A stretch of 64,000 nt of DNA from Sanderia malayensis (lineage: Eukaryota > Cnidaria > Scyphozoa > Semaeostomeae > Pelagiidae): NCBI GenBank assembly GCA_013076295.1, contig RQOL01000772.1, positions 1,612,001 through 1,676,000 of the forward strand, read 5' to 3'. A model generated the notes under the pieces. The model was given only the letters and a program-made list of their open reading frames with translations, made no database searches and was not told the origin of the DNA. This document shows, one piece after another, positions 36,501-47,851 of this stretch (position 1 is its first letter; each line of letters opens with the position of its first letter). Made by a program: the position numbers and the translations under genes.

Positions 36501-37814
36501 CTTTCCTTGCTGATTGAAATGTCAAAGTAAAACTGTAGCTTTCACAGCAATACCCATACACATACATACATGCTAACCTTAACCAAATAGTGATAATGCA
36601 GAAAGCATGCTAAATTTACCTCATGAACTTCTTGCGATGACATGGGAGAATTTGAAACAGTGTCTGTGACATCTTTGATTTCTTTGCCAAGACTATAGGC
36701 AGAGCTGGATGATGAAATACCCTGCGAAGCTTTCAGTTTTGATTTTTCACGTGCATTCTTCTCAAGAAACCTCCGTGTCTAAGATAGAAACAATCAGTTT
36801 ATTTCACTAGATGACAAAAACATACACTTTTTACTTGATTTTACACTGTCTAATCTGTCACATCTAAACCAGAAAAATGTTCTATGCGTGTTGGGTAATG
36901 CAATAGTGCTTGCTTGGCACTTCTAACTTGAGAACTGCATTAAACACCCTTCATACCAAATTTTATGAAACGTTTTTGGAAATATTGTGACTGATAATGA
37001 ACGGGCAAACACATTATAAAGATAACAAGATTCATACTGGCTTATCCTGGGTGATGCAAGAGAGAAGATAAACCAAAGAATCAAGTTCTCTGATATTTCT
37101 CGATTTCAACTCGTCATATTTTTTCAGGAATTCTCTCGGTGTCGAGCTTGCCTCTGCAATTCTCCTTCTGGCAGCATGTGAGGAAACCTCAAAAAAATAT
37201 AGGTAATAAAAATAACATGCTTGTAAGGCAGGATTCTTCATAGGGATTGAATTAGATTCAATAAACGTCAGCTTGCAATACCAGGAATGGATGCCATAGT
37301 TCTGAGATGCAAATACAAGCTTAGGTATTACCTGAGTAGTTACATAAGGAGTCAGATCCCTCGTTAGGATGTCAGCATAAACTTCAGGCCCATCACCATC
37401 CTTTATTCTAAACAAAATAATATTATTGCACTGCATAAGGATATATAATAATAGGATTATCAAAAACAATTAAAAGCAGGTTTTTATAGTTGCTTTGATA
37501 TGTCTGCAGAAAAAGCAACACAAGAACGTGATGCATATTTCAAAGCTGCTGCAATTACTGTACATTTTAACACCGGCTCCCTTGAGCTCCCTTAGCTCAT
37601 GACCAGAGTCAACAACAAATAAAACAAATATTATTGCAATAAAGCATCCAAGGCAATTACTAATGATATTATTGAAACAATTATCAAGATTCAAGGTGAA
37701 AGTGCAGCAGATATTCTGCTTCCAAATTAAAAAAATAATAACTAATTTTCAGCAAACTGACCTGAGAAGCTTCAAAAGTTCTGAGGCATGATGATGAATT
37801 GTAAACTCGCTCAT
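27521..37814 (-). CDS. TUBGCP2: Gamma-tubulin complex component 2 (GCP2)
   Basis: Thirty-three exons run from the start at 37814 ([17 protein letters not shown]) to the TGA at 27521. Phases close at 2760 nt (919 aa; human about 902). Landmarks: [177 protein letters not shown] and [18 protein letters not shown]2 pairs with GCP3 to form the gamma-tubulin small complex that nucleates microtubules. One intron is U12-type AT-AC (32626-32913); all others I checked are GT-AG. A small possible exon near 27866-27888 breaks the frame and was left out. The gene is head-to-head with the TP53I13-like gene. Confidence 0.95.
28955..29060. repeat. Short tandem repeat in a TUBGCP2 intron
   Basis: About four copies of a 24 bp unit (AGACAAAGGCATAGAGACAT plus TCAG) lie 10 bp downstream of the donor of exon 29071-29172. 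Confidence 0.8.
32626..32913 (-). other. U12-type AT-AC intron (TUBGCP2)
   Basis: The 5' splice site GATAT|ATATCCTTTT matches the U12 consensus. The branch point TTCTTGACTC has its adenosine (32636) 10 nt before the end of the 3' site CAAAC|ATATTGG. Joining at AT-AC gives EDYNDIYWDQHY, collinear with human EDYNDKYWDQRY. No in-frame GT-AG alternative was found. Confidence 0.92.
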
Positions 37815-38019
37815 GGTGTGAAATAAAAATATATAAATCTCTGATTGTTGTAGATATATTATCTGCAACCAAGCCAACTCCACTCAGAAATTACTTCACA
37901 AAAAGTTAAAAAATAAACACTGCAACGACAAAATTACAAGGAAAAGCCAGCCAGCAGTTAGTTATCCTTTCTTTCCTTCTTTACTCTACTGCGAAGGAGC
38001 ACAAATGGCGTTTTGCTTA

Positions 38020-38810
38020 GGGTTAGAGTTACGTCATTCGGAGGAGAAAGGTGGTCGACATGCGCAGTAGCATTTGTACATAGAGATAGGATACATCTCC
38101 TATCTCTATGCATTTGTATAGGTACTGCGTAGGAGCATATATGACGTGAAAATGGTTGATACATTGGCCTTAGGGTTAGGGTTAGGGTTAGGGCTACGTC
38201 ATGCGGAGGAAAAAGGTGGTCAGCATGCGCAGTAGCATATTTATAGGTACTGCGCAGGAGCAAATATGACGTGACAATGGTAGGGTTAGGGTTAGCCTTA
38301 GGGTTAGGGTTACGTCATGCGGAGAAGAAAGGTGGTCAGCATGCGCAGTAGCATTTATATAGGTACTGCGCAGGAGCATAAGTGATGTGACGCTGGTTGA
38401 TGCATTGGCCTTAGGCTTAGCGTTAGGGTTAGGGTTACGTCATGCTGTGGAGAAAGGTGGTCAGTATGCTCAGTAGCATATATATAGGTACTGCGCAGGA
38501 ACATATATGGCGTGCCGCTGATTGATGCATTGACCTAAGGCTTAGGGTTAGCCAGGGTTACGTCATGCGGAGGGGAAAGGTGGTCAGCATGCGCAGTAGC
38601 ATATTCATAGTTATTGCGCAGGAGCATAAGTGACCCGACGCTGGTTGATGCATTGACCTTAGGCTTAGGGTTAGCCTTAGGGTTAGGGTTGCGTCATGCG
38701 GAGGAGAAAGGTGGTCAGCATGCGCAGTAGCATATTTAGGGCTCTGCGCAGGAGTATAAAAATGGGCGGGCATGCGCAGTACCATATTTAGGTTTCTGCG
38801 CAGGAGTCCT
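38020..38810. repeat. 120-130 bp satellite with TTAGGG-like runs
   Basis: Six copies start near 38037, 38202, 38320, 38445, 38567 and 38698 (spacing 118-131 bp, the first 165 bp). Each carries CGGAGGAGAAAGGTGGTCAG, then CATGCGCAGTAGCAT, an opposing ACTGCGCAGGAGCAT, and a run of GGGTTA/TTAGGG units before TACGTCATGC. The copy at 38160-38190 has three perfect tandem TTAGGG units. The first interval contains a palindrome (AGAGATAGGA...TCCTATCTCT, 38083-38108). Short minus-strand frames here are artefacts. Confidence 0.9.
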
Positions 38811-39089
38811 CATGACGTAGTTGTCTGCCGAAGGCCTTTGGGGACACGAAGGAGAAGAGAATGATGAATGCCGAAGGAGAAGAAAGTTTTTTCTCAAGGT
38901 TTTAGAAGTTGGAATTCTTGTTTTGTTTGAAGCTTATTAATGGTGAATTTCCTGCGATGTTGCTTCCACTTGTACATTAAAGCAAATTCTATATCATTAT
39001 GCTATTGTAAGAGTCGGTGTTGTTTGATTCACATCAAAGGACTGATCGACTGATCTGAACGACTAGGCCCTTGTTCCAAAGACGTAAAG

Positions 39090-41637
39090 ATGCTTATGAT
39101 CATGGATAGTTTGTTGTTAAAAAAAGTATTGTTGATTTTTTTACTTACAGCAAACAAATCTGCAGCAGAAGTCAATATTACGTTAAGAGACTTGAATATT
39201 TATTTTAATAATATTACGAGCAATAAACCAGTTTCTGATGCCAATATTACAGCAATTAAGAAGGACGTTAATTTGAGCACGAACGGTCAAATTTCGAAAA
39301 ATAAATTAAAAAATGGAAATATTACAGTTAAAAGTACAATTGAGCCATTCTCAAGCTTCATGACAACTGTCAGCAATAACAAGAAAGAGGAATATCATTT
39401 AAATGTAAGTTGAGTATTTAGTTCTTTACTTTTCGTCTTGAATCTTTCTCCTTCTTACATGTGTAATGCTCTTGTCTTTTAAATTTCATGCACATAGGAT
39501 AAGACATAAACTTGTGTTATTTTAATTTTAGACAGCATCAACAAAATTACCAGAAGAAGAGCTTTTATACGAGCATAATTGCAGCATTTTTAGAACTAAG
39601 GTATACGTTTTGAAGTTAATTGTATGTTTTCTTGTTCACATATTTTAGTCAATGGCAATTCAATTAAAGCTATTATATTATAAAGTATTAAACACTCAAG
39701 CACTTGACATGCCTTCACAATTATCTCTGAATTTGTTTTTAGTCAAATGATGTCAAAGAAAAGCATGGTATTAGTAGCTTTTGTTACAGCCCTACTGATG
39801 TAAGTTGTATAATATTAACAAATTGCACAATAAATCTTTAATGTATACAATGTCTTTATAACAAGTTTATAACAAAACAGTAATCTGATTGATTTATTTT
39901 TTAGAGTTTAACTTGTTATCAAGATCCAATTTTCTGCAAAACTTATCACATGGGGTATGTCTTTGCTTAATCATTTCTGTGAAGTATATGATAATTATAT
40001 CACATCTATATCTTTTTATTAATTTTTATTTTTAATGCTATGATTGATTTTGTAGTGGTAAGCGAGAGCTAGAATGGCCTGTTTATGGAGAATACAGTTT
40101 CCTACCTCACAAACACTGGGTGAAGGTTCTTCAAGTAAGTGAAAATTCTTCACTGTGCCATTACATGCTATAGTATTATAATGTGATATATTATGGTCAT
40201 ATGGTTATATTACATATAACAATATGACAAATATAGTTGTGAATCTGTATTGAATCTGTATTATACTGGATATGCCCCCTCATTTGAATAAATTCTCACC
40301 CAAAAGTAAATTTTTGTAAATAACCGCGAGGATTTTCTGAATATATAGTTATTGAACTTTGAATTATCTGACCTGCTCTTTTGTTTTGTTTTATTTTTAG
40401 CATGGAGGGATTGTTTTTCTTTATCATCCTTGTACAAGTCCGTTGGCTGTTGCACAACTCAGAAGTTTAGCTGAACAATGTATGCTGAGATATGTCCTTA
40501 CTCCTTGCGACAAATTAACATGGCATAGGGTGAGAATTTTACATGTTTTACTCATGAAGGATCCAATGGGGAAATAAGGTTATATAGTGTTAATCTAGAT
40601 AAAGGTGATCTGTAATATGACAAAGCTTGTCAATTGGCAATAGTACGATCAAGGCAGGAAATAGTGTGTTGTTACTCTCCATAAAAAGGCTCACACCACA
40701 TGGGTTGGCAATATTATTATGTTTAAAGTCTATCTGAAACAGTTTTCAAACTTTTCCAGGAAATTTTTTCCTTTTTAAACTTTTTCCTTTACTTTTCTTA
40801 TTTGTTAATGATTTTATTTTAGCCACTGGCAATGGTATCTTGGGGCTGTTTTTTATTGATGAAAAATGTCAACACAACAGAGGGAAAGGCGTGGATCAAG
40901 TCACACGCCTACAAAGCTCCAGCCTCCCACATCCACAAAAATGGAAAGTTTGAGACAAGACTTGTGAAACCTGCGAAAATCATCACTGATACCAAGGATA
41001 CTTTTCTTTGTCCTGACGAGAAGGAAAAGGTATAATATCTTCAATGATACTCAATTCATATTTAGTATAGTGTTGTATATAGTATTAGCATAGCACCGTA
41101 CTTTATCTGATGTTTTATAAAGGTTGTTTTTTATCTTTTTTTGTATAGTCATCATTCTCCACGACGGCTCGCCCTCCACCCAAACCCGACCCAACTGCCA
41201 GTAAACACGCTGTGGAGGACTTGTTACGGAAGCGACTCGCCAAAGCCAAACACATGAAGAAACCACACAGGGAAAACAATACCCCACAGTTGTCCGTGAA
41301 CACAAAAAAGGCCATATCCGCGTTTGGCAGCTTGGTATTTCTCTGTGTATTATTAGTACTGCTTTTACTTTACACAAAACTATGGAAACCCATTGGTACT
41401 ACGCAGCACGGTAACAGGTATCAACGTGTTTTTAATGAAGACGAGGCTGAGCCTCGTTATGGCGCATCAAGGACAGATAATGATTTCAGTCTGCTTAAAA
41501 GTAGCCAGGACTTTATAAGGAGCTTTAGTAGACGTTATAAAGAAGAGAGAAGGCTGGATTCTTTGACTTCTGTTAAACTTCTCGCACCAATCACTGAAGA
41601 AGATAGTGATGAGGAGTACGTTTTATTATCTCGTTGA
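39090..41637 (+). CDS. TP53I13-like single-pass membrane protein (DUF3105-type)
   Basis: Exons 39090-39404, 39532-39600, 39743-39799, 39905-39954, 40056-40134, 40401-40529, 40823-41029 and 41149-41637; 1395 nt (464 aa). There is a signal peptide at residues 1-25, then an Asn/Thr-rich stretch with many N-x-T/S sites. The ectodomain has conserved-looking Cys and Trp residues (GEYSFLPHKHWVKVLQHGG, FLYHPCTSPLAVAQLRSLAE, YVLTPCDKLTWHRPLAMVSW). A transmembrane helix follows (FGSLVFLCVLLVLLLLY) and a charged cytosolic tail. The HGG-x-x-x-LYHPC pattern recalls the tumour protein p53-inducible 13 family from memory; the function is unknown. It is divergent from TUBGCP2 across the TTAGGG satellite. Confidence 0.8.
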
Positions 41638-42013
41638 AGCATACGCTATTTATTGTAAATGTCTCATGATGTATCAATAATTTTAAGAAATAAATATTTT
41701 AAATTTATTTTTCTGTAATTTGTATATCTGCATTCAATATGCCGTTACATTTTTAACTCGTAAACATTGTAAATACAATCAACTTTGTTTATCCGAACAT
41801 TGTGGGGGAGCATGAAAGCTTCTTATCGATGCAATTATATTGAATTATTTACATCTATGTCAGTTTATTTGCAACCTTTCTTATAATACGAGACAGGCTG
41901 GCAAGTGTCTCGCTGAAGACTCGAGTTCAAGTAAAAAATCGGGCTCGAACTTTCCTCCCTTGAGTTATTGAATTGCATTAAAAGGAAAACGCGCGGGAAG
42001 GGAAGCTCTAAAA

Positions 42014-45000
42014 ATGGCGCCGTTAAAATGTTCACGAATTGTTAGTTTTACATCCCAGGTAGGTTCCTATCGGTCTGGCTATAACATTTATCAGCTTAGT
42101 AATTCCTAATCGGTATTTGATGAGGATTGAAAAATGTGTATATATTGTTTATCTCGTGTTATGTTAAGACGAACAGGGTTATCTATTATTCCCAATGCAC
42201 GGGCGGGCCCGGCCGGCCCAGGCCAAGCCAAAATCGAGGCAGGAAAAGTTGAGGGAAGGGAAATTTTGTTATTGTTGGCAAATGGCAGTTTCGTTATTGT
42301 CAACATAGTCATCATAGCAATATCATGAACATCATGAACATTATCATAATTATAATGCTTCATCGTCATCATTATAATCAGCAAAGCATGATGACATTAG
42401 TTTTATGTATCATCATCATGATCATAACTGCCAAACCGTTATTACTACCACCATCTGTTACTTATGCATTGTATGCATCTAATGCTTTAGGACCAATTTC
42501 ACAAAGTTGAGAATGTGATCAATGCACAGAATCTGAAAAAATGGCTCTGCTCAAAGGCATCTGTCGGGAATAATTTGGAGGTAGAACTTGAGTTGGAAAA
42601 CAGCTCACGAATTGAGCATATCAATGTTGGTAAGCAAACACAAACCCTTCAAAGTAACTAGAACCTTGATCTCTTAGAATTGATAAAATGACCTGTGTTG
42701 ATTATGGGGGTCAGGGTGGGGCAATAATTTCCAAGTTGTCAGGTGCAATTTTAATCAATCTGAAGCTTTTCAGAAGCTAATGAAATTTGTTATCAGTCTT
42801 CCTTCCCCCAATAATTTTTACAGCACTATTGTCGTGTTGATGCATTTGAAATTTGCTATATCTGTATGTTTCAAACAAATTTTCATTCCCCCCTGTTTCC
42901 TGTCAAACGTTTGCCATCTCAATCAAATTTAAATTTCCCTTGGGAGTTTGAGATTTCGTTGGGTGTCAACTGTAAACAGTTTTTAACGTCTTGAAGTTGG
43001 AACTGAGACCAATTTCGTTTTGCATAAAGGCAATCATGGCAGTGGCTTCATAGAAATTCAGGTTGGAAAGTCGCTCTGGAGTAAAGATAGAAAATTTGAA
43101 GAGCTTCTTCCGTCTGTTTCACTAATGACTGCGGCAGAGTGCAAAGATTGGAAAAACATCTCAAAAGTCTTCATGTTCAATATTTGTGAGTATGAAGAAT
43201 CTAGTTTATTTATTAACATTTTTTAATTAACCGTAGTCAGTTTTTGAGTGGTTGCTTGCTTCATTTTTACCAGCAAATTTTCATGGCCACGTTGCCATGC
43301 AAGAGTGGGACAGAGTACGGATCAAGTGCAGACAGCCGTTGGCCAAAGACAAACAGTTCGGACTTGGTTTTGTTGAGCTGAGAGCTCCAGATGCAAAGAA
43401 GACGTCCAATTATTTGCCAAAACCATGCCAAGAACTTACAAGAAGTTTTAAGAACATGGTCAGCAAAGCGCTGTCTTCTTCAAATGGGTAAAACAGTGGC
43501 ATCAAGCCATGTATTGCATTGAATCTTAATATGAAATAAGTTCAAAGGATCAGGTTGCTCTGAAATAAGTTCAAAGGATCAGGTTGCTCTGAAATAAGTT
43601 CAAAGGATAATCTCTGTGTTAATGTTTGAATTGTTTTTGTTTACAGATCTGCATCAGTGTCCAGCAATGTGATGTCACGAAGTGCAAAGTGTCTTCAGAC
43701 TGCGTTGTCAAAGAAACAGCAAAGTGGGGTGAGGCAAACTTCCCTGACCCCCAAGATTATTCCAAAAGAAGATGATGATTATCTATTTGACAGTGATCAA
43801 GAGTTTGAAAGTCGAAATGATGACCACCACACGCCATCTTCCTTTCAAATAATAAATCAGAAGACAGTGGAAAGAAAGCAAACAGAATGTAATGCCTTGA
43901 GCACAGGAAAGATGAAGAGTTTTGTATCTAATCAGGTGAATTTTATGTTTTATAATTTTCACCGAAGTAGACAGATACTCTTGTGTCCTGAATGTTATTT
44001 CAGACATTTAATTCTTGTACATATAATAATATTTTCATTTTGAGTATGTTCATTCCTGCTTTTCGTTATCTTATAAAAGCGGTTTTCTTGCAGTTTAATA
44101 TGGAAGTGAGGGATTTTCTGGAAGAGCTGGACATTGAGAAGACCACTGCAAAGGCAACTCAAGTATCTGGTATGCAACTATGGATAATCCATTCACCCTT
44201 GTGAACGTCTTCACAGCTTAGATTATCTTTGATTTAAGCAACTCTTGATCTAATGAAGTATGTTTTTGTTCCCTTCATCATTTTAAGGTCCAAGTATCGC
44301 TATTTTTCTTCTTTCAAGGAGTAAGTCGAAACTTATCCCTGATGTGTCTTTTTTTTGCTAGATATCAGAAAGAAAATGGAAAGGCTACGTGGTGCCAAAT
44401 TAAATAATGCGGAGAAGCGAGTATTTTTCACGGTAAAAAGTCATTAAATCTCTGAAAAAATTGAACCACTTTGCAACTATGATGTCCATATTATTAAAAG
44501 CCAACTATTTTGTTATAGTTGTTGGGTGATGCGCTATCAAAGAAGATATTTCGAAAGGTTAGTTAAGATCTTGTCTATGCTTTGATTCAGGGAGGAGTAC
44601 GGGAAAATAACAAGACTTGCTACAGCGCAGTTCATTTGCGCACAGTAGCGGGAAACTCATTCTTCTCAACAAGTTGCGACGCGACATTTCTGCTCAATCT
44701 TGCTTAGCAAAATACGAGTTCACTTTATCCTAAAATAGGCTCAAGATGAAAGTTATCGCAGATACAAATGTTTTACGCTCTGTAATTTCAGTGGACCACG
44801 CTTAGAACGAGCGTCTGTATAACCCTTTGATTAATCATGTGAATTTCGTTTCAATTTTCAGGATGATGCAGCTTCCGAACTGGTATTTGCAGGTCGAGGG
44901 TAAGACATGATATTTGCATATATTATAAAATAAGATATTTCGCGAAAATGTTGAATGAATATCAAAGGTGTTTCTGCAGCGAGAGCTACAGCCGGAGTCA

Positions 45001-46249
45001 CTCCTAAGAGGGAAGTTGCTACCGTGGTGTTGTTCTGCAGACTTTTGCGAGAAATAGCCCATAGCCCAAGAGCACATTTCATTTTGAGTAAAGTAATTAA
45101 TAAATTAATAATAATGAGCGCTTTTTATGTTATTTTGAACGACGCATATTTTGTTATTCATGTTTTGAAATTGTATTTTCATACAGCATTGAGAGTGGGA
45201 AAGGATCAACAGCGAAGGAAAAAACACAAGGTAGTGGTAGTGGAATAAATTTTGCCAGAGAGGACGAAACTCCGCCTACGATTGGTTCAAAGGAAGATGC
45301 ATGCGCAGGGAAGAGGAGACGATCTGGAACGGAGCGCAATCAAATCACGTGCAGAAACATTCTTTGTTATGATGATGATGATGTTGACAGGCCTCCTCCG
45401 CGAAAGAGAGCCACCGCAGCCCCGCCACTGCAATTTACCAAATCTCCTGAGACGAGTAGCAGAAATGAGAACACGTGGCTTGCTGATGATGATGGTGATT
45501 ATGATGATGATGATGTTAAGTCAACGTGTCCCATTTGTGGTGGATTGTTTGCTCGAGTCACGCTGGAAATTCATGCAGCATATTGCGAAGGAGAGAGTAT
45601 TCTTGATGGAGATGATTCTCAATCTCAATCTGTTCATGATATAAATGGCAGTGTTAATACGCATGTGGCACAGCCTGGTCTATCGCACAGGGTAAATGAC
45701 GGAACAGGGAATGGGGACAAATGTGGAGCATGGTATGGAGCAGCAGTTGGCTTGCCGAGTGAGGTAAATAATGGAACATCAAATGAAGCAAGAAATGGAA
45801 TGGGCAAAGGAGCAAAAGATGGAGCAAGGAATGGACCAGCAAGTGTAACAAAGAATAGCATATCAAATAAAGTAATTTGTTCACCAGGAGCAAAAACCAG
45901 CACATATAATGGGACAGAGAATGCCTCATCAAGTGGTACAAATAATGGCACATTGAATGGGCCAAAATCAGTGCAATCAATTACAAAAGAATTTGGACAA
46001 TCACATGCTCAAACGTCACCACCTTTTGTCAATTTGTCAATGGAAACTGAGAAGAAGGAATATGTGTCTGATAATAAAATTGATTTATCAGATATTACAG
46101 GTGACCACGGTGACTCGGAAGAACACCCAGATTTACTTATAACGAAAATTAATGCACCAGAAAATGTGCCGTGTCCTGTTTGCATGGAAACATTCCCACC
46201 GTCCTACATTAACTATCATGTTAATTTATGTCTTGAGTTTGGATCGTGA
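42014..46249 (+). CDS. XRCC1-N-terminal-domain protein (XNDC1-like) with two UBZ4-type zinc fingers
   Basis: Exons 42014-42058, 42491-42629, 43030-43185, 43274-43487, 43647-43935, 44094-44169, 44362-44432, 44519-44557, 44862-44899 and 45187-46249; 2130 nt (709 aa). The N-terminal ~190 residues match the XRCC1 NTD (MAPLKCSRIVSFTSQ, GNHGSGFIEIQVGKSLWSKD, EWDRVRIKCRQPLAKDKQFG), closest to vertebrate XNDC1. The last exon carries two C-x2-C-x11-H-x3-C fingers (CPICGGLFARVTLEIHAAYC and CPVCMETFPPSYINYHVNLC) like UBZ4/Rad18-type ubiquitin-binding fingers. Between them is a roughly 100-residue Asn/Gly/Ala-rich degenerate repeat. A nuclear role in strand-break repair is inferred. A GC-rich promoter lies just upstream (41985-42013). 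Confidence 0.82.
43533..43619. repeat. 29 bp tandem repeat, about 2.7 copies
   Basis: GAAATAAGTTCAAAGGATCA plus GGTTGCTCT starts at 43533, 43562 and 43591. It lies in the intron before exon 43647 of the XNDC1-like gene. Confidence 0.9.
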
Positions 46250-46515
46250 CAGCGATGCATGGTATTCCTTAGGCATGCAGTAATGTTGAAAGCAAGTTAT
46301 TAAAGAGAACACAGGTGAGAAACGTTTATATTTTTAAATGCTTGTGGAGTGTGTACAAATATAATGAGTATTTTTTAAAAGCAACTATGTAATGGTAAGT
46401 AAAAAATATGTTCATGAAAACTATTACTAAAGATAATACAGGTTTTAACTCGTTGATTAATTAATGCTTTTAAAATCATGAAACAATAGATTGTTAGAAA
46501 ATTACAGTTTGAATA

Positions 46516-47641
46516 TTATGGTGACCAAACATGTTTGTATCTATCCTTCTCCTGGACTTGTAAAATCCGGCACGCCTGGCAATTGGGTCCGTTTGTAGGG
46601 CCACAATAGCCATCACAATTCCTTGCACCTTGCAAGACGCACCGCCCACAGTAGAATCTTCCTGTCTCTGGACTTATCCTTGATATGGCCCCCTCTCTGT
46701 TTATATACCACTTTGGGGGCAACTTGTGCATTTTAACGTCCATTTTCATGCAATCAGAACAGTTGCAGCCATTTGTTGGTCCACAGTATCCATTACAGCA
46801 TGGGCATCTAAGAGAAAAGGACATTTTTGGAACTAATTCAGACATTTTATACAAAAGTCCTTGGGACATTGTAAAAAGCTGGAATAAACCGGTATTGAGT
46901 AGGTTATTTTCTCATCTTGTAATCCTTCTTGGAGAATAAAACCAGGTTGTGTGTCCTGGATGCCCCAAATCAATATTTTGAAGAATGGAAAATCTATACA
47001 AATTGTCAAGTGTCCCAATAAATTTGTCCCCTTTCTCACCTAACATGACCAAGAGAGCCACCACAGTAATATTTTCCAGTCTCACCAGGACGACATATCC
47101 TTCCGTAACCATTTCTTTTAATGGCAAGCAGATCCCTTTCAATTGGCTGTTGTTGCATGTTGACATCTTGTTGTTGCTGGAAGATCTTTTCGGCGTTTTT
47201 GACAAGGTTTGCTTTGTGGTCAGCAGCAAGATGGGCAACAAAATCTGACTCTTTACCACTAAATACACAACCCTGGCTGGGGCATTTTATGATACGGTGT
47301 TGACATTTCGCCATGTGTTCCTTCAGCTCCGATCTGACAAGTTGGTCCTTACATCCTATCCATTCACACGGGACAGGTAAATTTCCAATTATTCTTCTGG
47401 TTACATGAGAAATCGTGGTGGTGAAGTCATTTTTGCGACATTGTGGGCAAGGATGACCATCAAGCATCCTTTTGCATTCTTCGCAAAAAATATGGTGACA
47501 ACAAGTTGATTCTACAGCATCTTTAGCAATTTCAAGGCAAATAGGGCAGGTGAGCGATTCGAGCATAGAGTCTGACATTTTCATCGACATTTCCAAGGAA
47601 CTGCGACTGGTATGGTAACGAGTTTCAGAAGTGTGAAACAT
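46516..47641 (-). CDS. RING / TRAF-type zinc finger E3-like protein with CGPTNG motifs
   Basis: Two exons, 47040-47641 and 46516-46807; 894 nt (297 aa). Residues about 32-72 are a C3HC4 RING (CPICLE...CCHHIFCEEC...CPQC). TRAF-type zinc fingers follow (CEWIGCKDQLVRSELKEHMA, then IKCPSQGCVFSG...HLAADH). The C-terminus has two copies of a motif, NGYCGPTNGCNCSDC and DGYCGPTNGPNCQAC, each preceded by an E-T-G-(K/R)-(F/Y)-Y-C-G block. Architecture suggests a ubiquitin ligase, but the substrate is unknown. The first Met was taken as the start; an internal Met just before the RING is also possible. It is divergent from AIP and converges with the XNDC1-like gene (267 bp apart). Confidence 0.85.
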
Positions 47642-47851
47642 GAAATTTCACTTCACTGTCCAATCCCGGAAATAAATTGGTTGGTTGTTATTTTGGGTAA
47701 GTCTGTCAAGCAAGCACCCGTTAGTTCACCCCACCTTTCTATAAAATTTGCTTGACCAGCGACAAATAACAAAAAACTTTTTTCAACAAACAAGACAACA
47801 CAGCTTAACATTGCATTTGTTAGGTGGCAAAGAAGCTCACAGAAAAGAGAT
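47642..47851. promoter_or_regulatory. Divergent promoter of the RING gene and AIP
   Basis: Only 210 bp separate the two start codons on opposite strands, so this stretch must contain both 5' UTRs and a shared bidirectional promoter. No TATA box or other named motif stood out. Confidence 0.6.

Noticed and set aside
37958..38785. Minus-strand frames with repeated HADHLSPPHD motifs
   Set aside because: They are translations of the TTAGGG-containing satellite, so the repetition comes from the DNA repeat.
44980..45045. Possible extra exon of the XNDC1-like gene after a TTTCTGCAG acceptor
   Set aside because: In the required phase it reads ESYSRSHS then stop; the acceptor at 45186 keeps the frame open to the zinc fingers.
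45634..45980. Minus-strand frames of 105 and 108 codons
   Set aside because: They are antisense to the low-complexity part of the XNDC1-like last exon, with composition dictated by the sense strand.
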